Below are positions 28,847 through 37,615 of a stretch of 64,000 nt of DNA, in pieces (position 1 is the first letter of the stretch; each line of letters starts with the position of its first letter). The stretch comes from Teredinibacter franksiae (GTDB lineage: Bacteria > Pseudomonadota > Gammaproteobacteria > Pseudomonadales > Cellvibrionaceae). The position numbers and the translations under genes were made by a program. The stretch spans positions 4,104,501-4,168,500 of the forward strand of contig NZ_JACJUV010000001.1 of assembly GCF_014218805.1 (NCBI RefSeq). The letters run 5' to 3'. The notes below the pieces were generated by a model that was not told where the DNA came from, ran no database searches, and saw only the letters and a list, made by a program, of their open reading frames with translations.

Positions 28847-28864
28847 TGTAGGATATGTCTCACA
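28847..28864 (+). promoter_or_regulatory. GacA-type upstream activating box
   Basis: TGTAGG-N6-CTCACA matches the established GacA box TGTAAG-N6-CTTACA at 10 of 12 defined positions, with exact spacing. Its centre is about 65 bases before the predicted sRNA start, where the box lies in rsmY/rsmZ promoters. The -35 region below it is poor, as expected for an activator-dependent promoter. Confidence 0.75.
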
Positions 28865-28907
28865 CGTAAAAGCGAAATATGCCTCTGTTCCCTTCACCCG
28901 AAATGCG

Positions 28908-28913
28908 TACAAT
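28908..28913 (+). promoter_or_regulatory. -10 element of the RsmY/Z-like sRNA promoter
   Basis: TACAAT, seven bases before the GTCAGGGAC sRNA 5' end. No good -35 hexamer is found 16-18 bases upstream (CTGTTC/TGTTCC), consistent with activation from the GacA box. Confidence 0.65.
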
Positions 28914-28920
28914 AGATTTT

Positions 28921-29041
28921 GTCAGGGACGACTGCAAAGGATTTGCGGCAAGGAATTGATTGGATCACTGCCATATAGCACCGAATGGAACCCAGGTAAC
29001 ATCCTGTGAGCTCGCCGCGACCGGATCAGTCGCGGCGTTTT
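28921..29041 (+). ncRNA. RsmY/RsmZ (CsrB-type) small regulatory RNA sequestering CsrA/RsmA
   Basis: A transcript of ~120 nt is predicted from about 28921 to the terminator. It begins GTCAGGGAC, like Pseudomonas RsmY/RsmZ, and has six GGA motifs (28926, 28939, 28952, 28962, 28987, 29023). One GGA sits exactly in the loop of a GCAAA/TTTGC hairpin at 28934-28946, and another is in the terminator loop, the layout needed to titrate CsrA/RsmA dimers. A GacA box lies upstream and no coding sequence overlaps. The family call rests on motif density, promoter architecture and terminator, not on a database match. Confidence 0.8.
29013..29041 (+). terminator. Rho-independent terminator of the sRNA
   Basis: Perfect 8-bp stem CGCCGCGA / TCGCGGCG with a 9-base loop (CCGGATCAG), followed by TTTTA. 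Confidence 0.9.
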
Positions 29042-29300
29042 ACGTTTTACGGTTTAAATATTCAAAAATACTAAATCAATCCTAAATTAGCGTTGCCTAA
29101 CGTTATTTTTTTGGTGCTTTTATGCCGCACTAGAGTTATTCCTTATTTCCATCGATTGTTTAAATTTATTTTTCTATTACCTTTCGAAAAACTGTCGTAA
29201 AAAGATGGCATTACTCTGTGGTTAGTTCACGTATTTGAGCGCTGAACCACATGGGTTTAGTCGCGCATAAAATCTTAAAGTGATACCGTGAATTATTGGC

Positions 29301-29328
29301 TTGACAGTCTCGCTAGTTTGCGTACTAT
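29301..29328 (+). promoter_or_regulatory. Strong sigma-70-type promoter of an unidentified RNA
   Basis: TTGACA (29301-29306) and TACTAT (29323-29328) with 16-base spacing. The -35 is a perfect consensus. The predicted start is near 29335. The 29042-29300 stretch before it is AT-rich and shows nothing else. Confidence 0.7.
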
Positions 29329-29334
29329 CTAATG

Positions 29335-29590
29335 TAAGCGTCGAAAGTATTTAACGCTTTATGTGCTGCGAATTAAATTAGTATCCACCCGTGGATAAAA
29401 GGAAAGAGGAGCGTCGTCTTCAAGTACTTAAGCAGACATGTGACAGGCACCTATAGTTCTTACCCGGTGCTCTCGCGTCACTCCAGTTGCCACCCGCTAT
29501 CACGCTGGACGACTCAGCGGCTTTGTCACCCCAGAAATTCACAGCAGCGCCAACTTCAAAAACCCCGCCCGGCATTGCTTGGCGGGTTTT
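29335..29590 (+). ncRNA. Candidate structured RNA of unknown class (~255 nt)
   Basis: Bounded by a consensus promoter and a T-tailed terminator, with no convincing reading frame: the only longer open frame (GTG at 29440) runs through the terminator. Pairing potential is strong, for example GTGAC (29440) with GTCAC downstream enclosing GCACC/GGTGC. A purine-rich GGAAAGAGGAG lies at 29401-29411. It lacks tmRNA, RNase P, 6S and SRP RNA hallmarks. It may be an sRNA, or a leader whose downstream gene has been lost. Confidence 0.45.
29564..29590 (+). terminator. Rho-independent terminator of the candidate RNA
   Basis: CCCGCC (29564-29569) pairs with GGCGGG (29581-29586) across an 11-base loop and is followed by five T. 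It could also be extended by A/T pairs from the preceding A-run. Confidence 0.82.
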
Positions 29591-29779
29591 TACGTTATGG
29601 GGGGCGTGCAGAGCCGAGCGTTATTCGACATAACCGAAAATGGTCATAGCGCCGACAACACCTTGAAAGAATAACCTGATTTTTAAAGTGCTCGTGCTGT
29701 ATTTGTCTCAGGGTGTGAGCGTGTAGAGCCCCAGTAAATTAACCGGTGTAGCCAAAGGTGTGGAGGACCGTGTGATGGG

Positions 29780-29823
29780 GTTGATAGATTAATAGGTTGA
29801 TAAGTAGATAAGTTGATAAGTAG
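29780..29823. repeat. Imperfect 16-bp tandem repeat, 2.75 copies
   Basis: Units GTTGATAGATTAATAG, GTTGATAAGTAGATAA and GTTGATAAGTAG follow without gaps. They lie in the non-coding spacer between the candidate RNA and the HNH gene. The rest of 29591-29940 shows no gene or further motif. Confidence 0.8.
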
Positions 29824-29940
29824 TACCGCTCACTACGGCGGATAATTATTAGGGCAAGATAATGATGCTGAAAAGTGGTTGGGGATCCTCCATCCGTATG
29901 TGATTGTGGCCACGCTAGATAGCTGAAACCGGAGCAGGTA

Positions 29941-30513
29941 ATGGAAGCGCGTATTCTTAGATTGAATATGGCAGGCCAGCCGATTGAATGGATTAGCTGG
30001 AAGGAAACAACGTGTCTGTATTCGCGTGGGGTAATCGGCTGGACATTAGGTGGCGAGGTAAAAAAAGCCCGTGGTGGATACTCGCGCTTAACCGGGCGCA
30101 GATCCGTATTGTCGTTGCCGGCTATTATCGCTTGTGAAGGCGGGAAGTTCGCGCCCATACGTTTAAACCCACCACTGACCAATAAAGCGTTATTTTCGCG
30201 AGATAATTACCAGTGTATGTATTGTGGTTTGTATTTTGATTTTATGTGTCTGTCGCGCGACCATGTTAACCCGAGTAGTCGCGGTGGTGCAGATAAGTGG
30301 GAGAATGTCGTCGCGGCTTGCAAGCGTTGCAATCAGCGTAAAGGCAGCTCGCTATTAAGTGAAATAAGCATGGATTTGATCGCTCTTCCGTATAGTCCTA
30401 ACCCAGCAGAATATTTAGCCTTGATTAATAGCGCACGTATTCGTGGTGATCAAATGGAGTATTTACGGCCGCAATTCTCTCGCTACATTCCACCGGTTGC
30501 AATCTGTGCTTAG
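29941..30513 (+). CDS. HNH endonuclease family protein
   Basis: 190 residues. The HNH core is NYQCMYCGLYFDFMCLSRDH, then VNPSSRGGADKWENVVAACK and RCNQRKGS: two CxxC zinc ligands, the catalytic His, and the Asn/His-equivalent positions. The N-terminal ~95 residues (EARILRLNMAGQPIEWISW) match the stand-alone chromosomal HNH proteins common in gammaproteobacteria, which are not linked to phage or restriction genes. The role is unknown; DNA repair or housekeeping is possible. AGGTA precedes the ATG. Confidence 0.88.
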   Translation: MEARILRLNMAGQPIEWISWKETTCLYSRGVIGWTLGGEVKKARGGYSRLTGRRSVLSLPAIIACEGGKFAPIRLNPPLTNKALFSRDNYQCMYCGLYFDFMCLSRDHVNPSSRGGADKWENVVAACKRCNQRKGSSLLSEISMDLIALPYSPNPAEYLALINSARIRGDQMEYLRPQFSRYIPPVAICA

Positions 30514-30848
30514 GGGCACCTCCAATAATGGCTTTGTGTGCGGTTTATGCGTAAGGCAAAATGGCTGGCCCGGCGAAAAATTGTGACGCTGTGCATGAGT
30601 CACACACAAAGTTTAAGAACAATTATCAAGGTGCCCTTAATTCAGTTGCTGATGATAGCGCGCATTTTGTAAGCATCGTCCCGCATAATTGTTTGTCTGC
30701 GCGATGTTGGCCTGCAGTGATTTACACCTGTTCTAGAGTTTGTCCCCGGCATCACAATCCTCTGTGTGGGCGTCAGGAATTGTTAACACTATAATAGTCA
30801 GAGGTATTAGCGGTTTTGTGATAAATATACTCATACCGCTAACCCCGA
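30514..30848. other. Spacer between convergent HNH and moaA genes, with an inverted repeat
   Basis: No coding potential is seen. TTAGCGGT (30807-30814) and ACCGCTAA (30835-30842) form a perfect 8-bp inverted repeat with a 20-base loop, close to the moaA 3' end. There is no T tract, so a terminator role is unsure. Confidence 0.5.
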
Positions 30849-31835
30849 TTAACCTCCAAGCATAGCAAGGTGCTTAGTTGAACCACTGTTGCCCTGGTGC
30901 AAGTCGTGTGCCTCACCCTTATAACCGAGAAGGGTTTTAATTCGTTTTGCCAATTCACGGCTGCTTTCATTGAGTAAGTGTGGACGAAGTTTGTGATGAT
31001 CCTCCGCAAAGAGACATAAATGAAGATTGCCCCGCGCTGAAATTCGCAGTCGGTTACAGCTCTGACAGAAATTCTTGCTGTAAGGCATAATCAGGCCAAC
31101 ATTACCTTGGTAGTTGGTGTGGGTATATTCAACGGCCGGCCCTGCGTGGGGTTCTCGTAACACCTGTGACCAGCCGGTTTTTTCTAATTGCTCTTGTATC
31201 TCTGAGCCACCAACGTGTTGCGCTTGGTAAAACTCCCGGTTGTCTCCGGTTTGCATTAACTCAATAAACCGCAGAGTGATGGGCTTGTTTTTGACGAAGT
31301 GAACGAATGCACTTAGCTCCTCCAGATTATGTTCGCGCATGAGTACAACGTTAAGTTTTACTCGCTTTACCCCAAGCTCTGTTGCCAGGGTTAGCCCGTG
31401 GAGAACTTCCTGTAATTTATCGTGGCCGGTAATCAATTTAAAATTTTCTGCCCGTAAGCTGTCGGCACTTAAATTCAATTGATCTAAACCGGCCTCCACC
31501 AGCCTGGGTAATAACCGGGTTATTTTGTAACCGTTGGATGTGAGGGCAACCGATTCAATACCGGGAGTGGACTTACACAGGTGAATAATCTCAACTAAAT
31601 CTTTGCGAAGTGTGGGTTCGCCGCCGGTGATTCGCACCTTGCGGGTACCGTTTAAGGCAAATGCCTCAACCACCTTCTTTATCTCTTCCAGGGATAGGTA
31701 GTCTTCTTGGCTATCGGCACAATAGCCATCGGGCAAACAATAGTTGCAGCGAAAATTGCAGCGGTCGGTGACCGACAGACGCAAATAAGTAAAGCGGCGC
31801 TGGTAAGTATCCGCTATGGGGGTATGGTTTATCAT
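30849..31835 (-). CDS. moaA: GTP 3',8-cyclase, molybdenum cofactor biosynthesis
   Basis: 328 residues from the ATG at 31833-31835, supported by AAAGG nine bases upstream; the longer frame is not family-like. The radical-SAM cluster is Cys26, Cys30 and Cys33 (TDRCNFRCNYCLPDG), with ITGGEPTLRKDL for SAM binding. The C-terminal second cluster is CQSCNRLRISARGNLHLC, and the terminal Gly-Gly (MLGG) needed for catalysis is intact. It starts molybdopterin synthesis. No other moa genes are adjacent. Confidence 0.96.
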   Translation of the reverse strand: MINHTPIADTYQRRFTYLRLSVTDRCNFRCNYCLPDGYCADSQEDYLSLEEIKKVVEAFALNGTRKVRITGGEPTLRKDLVEIIHLCKSTPGIESVALTSNGYKITRLLPRLVEAGLDQLNLSADSLRAENFKLITGHDKLQEVLHGLTLATELGVKRVKLNVVLMREHNLEELSAFVHFVKNKPITLRFIELMQTGDNREFYQAQHVGGSEIQEQLEKTGWSQVLREPHAGPAVEYTHTNYQGNVGLIMPYSKNFCQSCNRLRISARGNLHLCLFAEDHHKLRPHLLNESSRELAKRIKTLLGYKGEAHDLHQGNSGSTKHLAMLGG

Positions 31836-32131
31836 GTTGTGGCCTTTCCAATTTCGGGAGGCTACAGAGTTTCTCCTGTAACCCGGCGCAAGCCCTGTGC
31901 TTAATGACAGCATGTGGCTATGCGGTCGTTGGGCATGGGGTCCAGCGCGGCCTAGGTACCATGGCCAAACAGGGCTGCTTGGCTTTAGGTAACACGGCTT
32001 CGGCTAAAAAACGCTATATTGCGATGATTTTATTCATTTGCCAATAAGCTGATGCTGGTTGTGGACGCTTATAGAGTAGGCTCCTATACTTTGCTACTCG
32101 TTATAACCTGCTCCCATAAAGGACTTATTGA

Positions 32132-33682
32132 ATGGACGTCAGGAATTGGCATTCTCTACGCTCAATTTTAGTGTGTACCTCTGCACTACTTTTTTCCAGC
32201 TTATGCTGCGCAGCAGCTGCGGCGTGGCCCGCCTTCCCAAATGTGGTTTACACAGATCCAGAGCATACGTCTACCATCGGTGATATTCAGTTTACCGAAT
32301 GCCGCGTGAGCTATCCGGGAAAGTCCCATTTTCGGTTCTTAGACTGCGGCAGTCTGGAGGTGCCAGAAAACTACGCAAAACCGAGTGGTAAAAAAATCAC
32401 CTTGTTTGTTGGCAAAATCAAGGCGAAGGGTAAAAAGCCAATGGAAGACGCATTTGTTCCCATTTCTGGCGGGCCTGGCTCTGCTGCCAGTGAAGGGTAC
32501 CTGTTTCCGGGGCAGGGGTTCGATAAAATTAATTTAAACCGTGATATTTACATCATCGATCAGCGCGGTACCGGCAAATCGAACAAGTTGATCTGTTTGG
32601 ATGATGTAGATAAAAATTTGCATGCCCACGAACAAAACCGCGAAAAAACAAAGCAACTTGTAGGCCAGTGCCTGGAGGAGCTGGAGGGTGATCCTTCACA
32701 ATATACGACCAGTGTAGCGGTGCGCGACTTGGAGGCTGTACGCCTGGCGCTGGGCTTAGGTGCGTGGAATTTATACGGCGCTTCTTATGGTACGCGTGTG
32801 GCACAGCACTATCTGCGTATGTACCCTGAGTCGACACGCAGTGTTATTCTCGATGCAGTAGCTTACCCTCAGCTGAACTTAGGGTATGACATCGCCATTC
32901 AAAGTCAGCGTGCATTGGACGATATGATTACGCGTTGCGAAAAAGTGGAGTCCTGTAAGCAGGCATTCCCACAGCTAAAGCAGGGGATTACATCGTTATT
33001 TGAACAACTCAATGAAAACCCTATTGAGCTGAAGGTTGAAAATTTTGGCAGTGGTAAACCTGAAGCCTTCACGCTCTATAAAACGCATTTACTGATGCTG
33101 ATTCGGATGTCGCTCTATGCGCCTGAAGTAATGGCGGTATTACCGCTTTTGTTACATGAAGCCTACGCCAACAATAATTTTTCCCCGTTGGCTCGGAGCG
33201 CCTTTAAAACAGAAAAAACAATGGGGGATATGTTAAGTATCGGTATGCACAATTCGGTTGTTTGCAGCGAAGATATGGCATTCTTTGCGCTAAGAGACGG
33301 AGATAGGCAGCGTTTGGCTGGCACCTATATTGGTGAGCACTTACTCGATACTCTGCTCGACACTTGTGCAATATGGCCCACGGGCCCTGTCGACCGAAAC
33401 TTCAAATTACCCGTTGAATCAAACAAACCCGTGCTGCTTTTATCGGGCTCTGCTGACCCGATAACGCCACCGGAATATGCGGTTAAGGCCGCAGAAAAAT
33501 TGACCAATAGCCGGCATTTAATAGCCGAAGGTATGGGGCACGGATTGGCTGCAAAGGGTTGTATGCCCACGCAAATGGCGAAATTTCTCGACGCTGCTTC
33601 CTCGAAGGAGCTTGATATAGAGTGCCTAGATAGATTAGAACCAGCCCCATTTTTTATCGACTTTAATGGACCTACGCCCTAA
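32132..33682 (+). CDS. Secreted alpha/beta hydrolase, S33 (tripeptidyl aminopeptidase-like) family
   Basis: 516 residues. A signal peptide ends near residue 30 (CCAAAAA|WPAF). PISGGPGSAA is the oxyanion motif and IIDQRGTGKSN the usual loop. The nucleophile is in YGASYGTRVAQH, the Asp in SGSADPITPP and the His in GMGHGL. The C-terminal TAP-like segment has conserved Cys residues. It is probably a periplasmic peptidase. It is followed 31 bases later by an ABC exporter pair, an association that implies shared function. Confidence 0.88.
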   Translation: MDVRNWHSLRSILVCTSALLFSSLCCAAAAAWPAFPNVVYTDPEHTSTIGDIQFTECRVSYPGKSHFRFLDCGSLEVPENYAKPSGKKITLFVGKIKAKGKKPMEDAFVPISGGPGSAASEGYLFPGQGFDKINLNRDIYIIDQRGTGKSNKLICLDDVDKNLHAHEQNREKTKQLVGQCLEELEGDPSQYTTSVAVRDLEAVRLALGLGAWNLYGASYGTRVAQHYLRMYPESTRSVILDAVAYPQLNLGYDIAIQSQRALDDMITRCEKVESCKQAFPQLKQGITSLFEQLNENPIELKVENFGSGKPEAFTLYKTHLLMLIRMSLYAPEVMAVLPLLLHEAYANNNFSPLARSAFKTEKTMGDMLSIGMHNSVVCSEDMAFFALRDGDRQRLAGTYIGEHLLDTLLDTCAIWPTGPVDRNFKLPVESNKPVLLLSGSADPITPPEYAVKAAEKLTNSRHLIAEGMGHGLAAKGCMPTQMAKFLDAASSKELDIECLDRLEPAPFFIDFNGPTP

Positions 33683-33713
33683 TCGGCTTTGACAAGGAAT
33701 TGAGGAGTGACAC

Positions 33714-34475
33714 ATGATCGAAGCGAATGGGCTGAGTAAATCTTTTCGAAAAAAGGGTGCGGGCCGAAAAGAACCGCTGATTAAGGCGGTTGAGAATGTG
33801 AATTTTTTTGCGGGTGATGGCGTTATTACGGGGTTACTGGGCCCAAATGGTGCGGGTAAATCCACGACCTTGCGTATATTGGCTACGCTAATATCGGCGG
33901 ATACCGGTAGCGCTATTGTCGATGGTTTTGATGTAAACAAAACTCCGGAAAAAGTACGCCAAAGTATTGGTTTTTTACCTCACAATTCTGGTATATACCC
34001 AAGAATGACCGCTAGGGAAAATATTCAGTACTACGCCAATATTGTTGGGCTGGCTCGCAAACAGTCAAAAAAGAAAATTTCCGCATTAATTGAAACCTTG
34101 GACATGGATGATTTTGCCGATAGGCGAGCAGAAGGGTTCTCGCAGGGGCAAAAAACCAAAGTGGCATTGGCTAGAGCGTTGGTACATGAGCCAAAAACCT
34201 TGATGCTTGACGAACCGACCAATGGCTTGGACGTAATGGCAACACGGAGTTTACGTAAAATTATTCGTCGGTTACGGGATGAAGGGCATTGTATTCTGTT
34301 TTCTAGTCATATTATGCAGGAGGTTGCAGCGCTCTGTGATCATGTCGCCATTATTTCCGATGGTGCAATTGCCATATCCGATAGTATTGAGGGGATACGT
34401 GAACGTACAGGTCAACAGGATCTAGAAGATGCCTTTGTTGTCGCAATTGGCGAGCAGCTGGAGGAGGACGCATGA
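33714..34475 (+). CDS. ABC transporter ATP-binding protein, NatA-like
   Basis: 253 residues. Walker A GPNGAGKST, Q-loop, signature GFSQGQKTKVALAR, Walker B TLMLDEPTNGLD and the switch His (FSSHIM) are all present. It resembles NatA of the ABC-2 type sodium/drug exporters. The stop overlaps the permease start by 4 bases. Confidence 0.93.
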   Translation: MIEANGLSKSFRKKGAGRKEPLIKAVENVNFFAGDGVITGLLGPNGAGKSTTLRILATLISADTGSAIVDGFDVNKTPEKVRQSIGFLPHNSGIYPRMTARENIQYYANIVGLARKQSKKKISALIETLDMDDFADRRAEGFSQGQKTKVALARALVHEPKTLMLDEPTNGLDVMATRSLRKIIRRLRDEGHCILFSSHIMQEVAALCDHVAIISDGAIAISDSIEGIRERTGQQDLEDAFVVAIGEQLEEDA

Positions 34476-35644
34476 GGCAGTGGTTAGTTGTTGCGCTGAA
34501 GGAAATTAAAGATAACCTTCGTGATAAGCGCGCGTTTTTCTTCGCTATAGTGTATGGCCCCATCTTTATGCCATTGATGATTGTTGGGCCTATGTTGCTG
34601 GGCGCTAAAACGGGGTTTATTGACTATGAATCAACAACAGAAGTACATGTGCAAGGCATGGAAAATGCCCCGAATTTGGTGGCATTTTTAAAAACTAAAA
34701 ACCTTGTTGCAGTAGTGGCGCCGGAGAACTTCAAGCACAAAATACGCGAGGGCGAGTTGGATGCCGTACTGGAAATACCCGCCGAGTATGGCGATCGATT
34801 GCGAAAGGGCGAGCCTGAACCGCTGTTTCTATATGTAAACCGTTCTAATAAAAAGTCGGAAAAAGCTGCACGCCATTTAAACTCAATTGTTAATGGTTAC
34901 AGTGGATATTTAGGCTATTGGCGGGTGCATGCGCGAGGATTTGACTATGAGCTTACACAGGCTTTAAAGCTGGTTGAGCACGATTTATCGAGCGAAGGTG
35001 TAGGTGGATTAGTTTTCGGTTTTCTTATTTATTTTATTCTCGTTTTTACGATGATGACCGGTGGGTTTTATCTGGCTGTTGATATAACCGCGGGTGAGCG
35101 TGAACGAAATTCATTAGAGCCCTTACTGGCTTTGCCAATTTCCCGTTTTACGGTAGTGTTTGGTAAGTTTTTAGCTATACTAAGCTTTGTTACATTGTCG
35201 GGTTTTTTATCGGCTATCAGTTTGTATCTTATATTCACCTTTTTGCCGTTTGAAGAGTTGGCCACATTTTTGAAGTTAGACGGCATGGTCCTAGCTTGCG
35301 CCTTTTTGTTGGCTCTGCCGTGTGCGCTGCTCGTTTCTTGTTTGTTAATGGCGACAGCCGCTTTTACAAAGAGCGCTAAGGAAGCGCAAACCTATATTAG
35401 TTTACTGTTCGTTGTGCCGATGGTCCCCATGTTTATCGGCCAGTTCGCCGATATAAAAGCCAGCGCAAATTCTATGGCTGTTCCTTTTTACAGTCAGTAT
35501 TCGCTTATTGATAAGATGGTAAAAGGCGAAACAATCTTACCCGTGTATGTGTTGTCCTCCGTTGGGGGAACGCTGATTGTTGCAGGATTGCTTTTTGCGA
35601 TTGCTGTTTTTCTGTATCGGCAGGAAAAAATTCTATCCAATTAG
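34472..35644 (+). CDS. ABC-2 type permease, NatB-like
   Basis: 390 residues. One membrane helix near the N-terminus (about 24-46), a ~150-residue extracytoplasmic domain, then five helices between about 172 and 385 give the ABC-2 topology of NatB. The motif TAGERERNSLEPLLALPISR is typical. With the ATPase it forms an exporter for sodium or a small compound. The transcription unit ends at a strong terminator. Confidence 0.9.
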   Translation: MRQWLVVALKEIKDNLRDKRAFFFAIVYGPIFMPLMIVGPMLLGAKTGFIDYESTTEVHVQGMENAPNLVAFLKTKNLVAVVAPENFKHKIREGELDAVLEIPAEYGDRLRKGEPEPLFLYVNRSNKKSEKAARHLNSIVNGYSGYLGYWRVHARGFDYELTQALKLVEHDLSSEGVGGLVFGFLIYFILVFTMMTGGFYLAVDITAGERERNSLEPLLALPISRFTVVFGKFLAILSFVTLSGFLSAISLYLIFTFLPFEELATFLKLDGMVLACAFLLALPCALLVSCLLMATAAFTKSAKEAQTYISLLFVVPMVPMFIGQFADIKASANSMAVPFYSQYSLIDKMVKGETILPVYVLSSVGGTLIVAGLLFAIAVFLYRQEKILSN

Positions 35645-35716
35645 ATTTATGAACCCTAGGGTGGGTTGACAGGCTGGGTGGTGATTTGGCGAGAAGTAAG
35701 CATTATTGGATTTTCT

Positions 35717-35741
35717 AGCCCCCTTAAATGGGGGCTTTTTT
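35717..35741 (+). terminator. Rho-independent terminator of the hydrolase-ABC operon
   Basis: AGCCCCC / GGGGGCT stem with a 6-base loop followed by six T; it lies 72 bases after the permease stop. Confidence 0.93.
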
Positions 35742-35751
35742 GTGTAGATTG

Positions 35752-36963
35752 TTATAGCGATACCTGTAGCATAAACCATACTTTGCTCGTGTCGCTTGCA
35801 TGGGTATCGGCGCTATAGTTTGCATATTTGAGTACGGTTTTTACTTTTTTTGTGATGGGATAAACCGCTACCGCATCGATTTCACTACCGAGGTCGGTAC
35901 TGCCAAAGTCAGACGTGAAGTTATGGTACGTTAGGCTTAGTTTTACAGGGCCAGCTTTGGTGCCAACGGTTGCGTACATATCTTTAATGCCAGCTGCTGG
36001 CGTACTCAGGAATTTATCAGCCCAACCCTGCCACTTATGCAATGTTGCCAAGGGGGTAATAAAGCTTTTTGCTCCTCCGTCGCTGCCGAGCACCTCGTAG
36101 CCCAAGTTCCACGACAGCTTAGACGCGACTTTTCCGCCTACATCGGCGAGCATGTAATTGGCTGTGTACTCCGCTGGGTTATCACCGGCTTCGCTCTGAG
36201 TGGCATAGCTGGCCTTTAAGTTTACGGGACCGAGCTTGCCTGTGTAGCGCAGACCGTAAGTATTATTCGAGGCTCCCGCGGCGTTATCAAAATCCATGGC
36301 GTATATAAAACCGGTGAGCTTGTGGTCTTCTACTAAGGTAAATGTTCCGTTTGCAAGGTGGACATTGCCTCGCCAGTCGGCTGCTTGAGCGGCGGAACCA
36401 TTCGGGCCGAAAATTCGATTTACATTGTTTACGTAGCTGTAGCTACCGGTAAAGTTCCCACTGCCCAGTTTTAATGTTAGGCCGTCATAGGTTTGTTCAT
36501 TCTGTCTCCAGCCAACACCGCCAACGAAGCGCTGATCGTCGAGCAGAATTCTTTGGCGCCCAGCAACGGCGTTAAATTCCCCAATTTTATATTGCACAAA
36601 GGCTTGGTTTAGGTCAGTGCCCTTGGGATCGGCTACAGCAGGGTAATCGGTTTTGCCGTTAGTGACGCTGTTGTAATTTTCGCTGAAAAGCGGGCGGGAG
36701 TCGTCCATCTCCAGTTTGAAAGAAAAATCGTTAACAGAGCCAGAGGTAAAGGTGACACGAGAGCGCAGCGTATTTGCGGCGGCGTTTTCATTGATGCCGT
36801 CCTGGGTTACCCCCTCGTAACGATAGCGGAAATCGACTTTTGTGGTGCCGTCAGTCATCAAAGTATCCAACGCGGAATCACTAGCAAACGCTGGCTGCGC
36901 CAATAGGGTAACAACGGCGGAGGCTAGGGCCGATGTAGTGACAAGTTTATTCGATGATTTCAT
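35752..36963 (-). CDS. Outer-membrane porin-like beta-barrel protein
   Basis: 403 residues. The signal peptide is clear (TLLAQPAFA|SDSAL). The rest alternates short aromatic/Gly strands (VDFRYRYEGV, FNAVAGRQRILLDDQRFVGG, WGYLNYG-like turns) and ends with an aromatic beta-strand, VWFMLQVSL. RQ-ILLDDQRFVGGVGWRQNEQTYDG is reminiscent of the alginate-export/OprD-like family of porins. The substrate is unknown. AAGGAAA precedes the start. Confidence 0.8.
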   Translation of the reverse strand: MKSSNKLVTTSALASAVVTLLAQPAFASDSALDTLMTDGTTKVDFRYRYEGVTQDGINENAAANTLRSRVTFTSGSVNDFSFKLEMDDSRPLFSENYNSVTNGKTDYPAVADPKGTDLNQAFVQYKIGEFNAVAGRQRILLDDQRFVGGVGWRQNEQTYDGLTLKLGSGNFTGSYSYVNNVNRIFGPNGSAAQAADWRGNVHLANGTFTLVEDHKLTGFIYAMDFDNAAGASNNTYGLRYTGKLGPVNLKASYATQSEAGDNPAEYTANYMLADVGGKVASKLSWNLGYEVLGSDGGAKSFITPLATLHKWQGWADKFLSTPAAGIKDMYATVGTKAGPVKLSLTYHNFTSDFGSTDLGSEIDAVAVYPITKKVKTVLKYANYSADTHASDTSKVWFMLQVSL

Positions 36964-37615
36964 TAACGTTTCCTTAATGTTTTCTATTGGTCGCCTGAAA
37001 AGACGAAATTAAATGTTTGTTCCCCCGGCAATCATTCGGTTTGGCTAGATTTTTTAATGCCGAACTGAAATCGCATAAGTGGTGCTGAGAACAGTGCAGG
37101 TTTTTAATGTGGCTTCGCTAGAGGCTTTTGTTCTCGTGGCGATTTCCACAAATGCACAATGTGTACCCGATTTAACTTTTTTGGCTTACGGTTGGTGGCG
37201 GTAAGGCTTAAACAGGGGCGATGGGGTGAGTGCCTGCAGTCGTGTTGTTTTTCTTGACTGAGACCTTAACTGTTTGTATTTAAACGGAATTTTTATAGTT
37301 TTTGAGATGTTTTTTTGTGCCGTTTTGATTCATTTTTTTGTGTAATGTTTAATGCAAAAAATAGTAATACCTGCAGTGTCGAGTAAATCATTTAGTTTGG
37401 TTGTACAGTAGTGATTTGATCGGGAGCGGATCAATATGGGGCGACAGCGTTTTTTACTGGTGCAGACGAGTGCTCGATTTTTGATCCGGCGCGGGTGTTG
37501 GGAATACAGTTTGCGCGAAAAGGGGGCGGGTACTGCGCGTTTTCAAAGCTGAGTAATAGCGGTGACCTATAGTGCTAAGTTTGTATGGTGCAATTAGGTT
37601 AACCGAGATCGGCTA
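36964..37615. other. 652-base spacer without a supported gene
   Basis: AT-rich DNA upstream of the porin gene and downstream of pilE copy 1. A TTGACT-N17-TATTTA promoter-like pair at 37254-37282 (+) leads to no gene. It must contain the porin promoter on the minus strand, but no clear hexamers stand out. Confidence 0.5.

Noticed and set aside
29440..29649. 69-codon open frame inside the candidate RNA
   Set aside because: It starts at GTG, runs through the terminator hairpin, and has low-complexity His/Arg/Pro composition unlike a real protein; no ribosome binding site at the right distance.
31836..32131. Molybdenum cofactor riboswitch upstream of moaA
   Set aside because: I looked for a structured leader on the minus strand but could not find the expected conserved elements by eye; a covariance-model search would be needed.
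37254..37282. TTGACT-N17-TATTTA promoter-like pair in the spacer between the porin gene and pilE copy 1
   Set aside because: No gene or terminator follows on the plus strand; AT-rich sequence gives such pairs by chance.
37436..37552. Short frame beginning MGRQRFLLVQ
   Set aside because: 38 codons, no ribosome binding site and no recognisable features.
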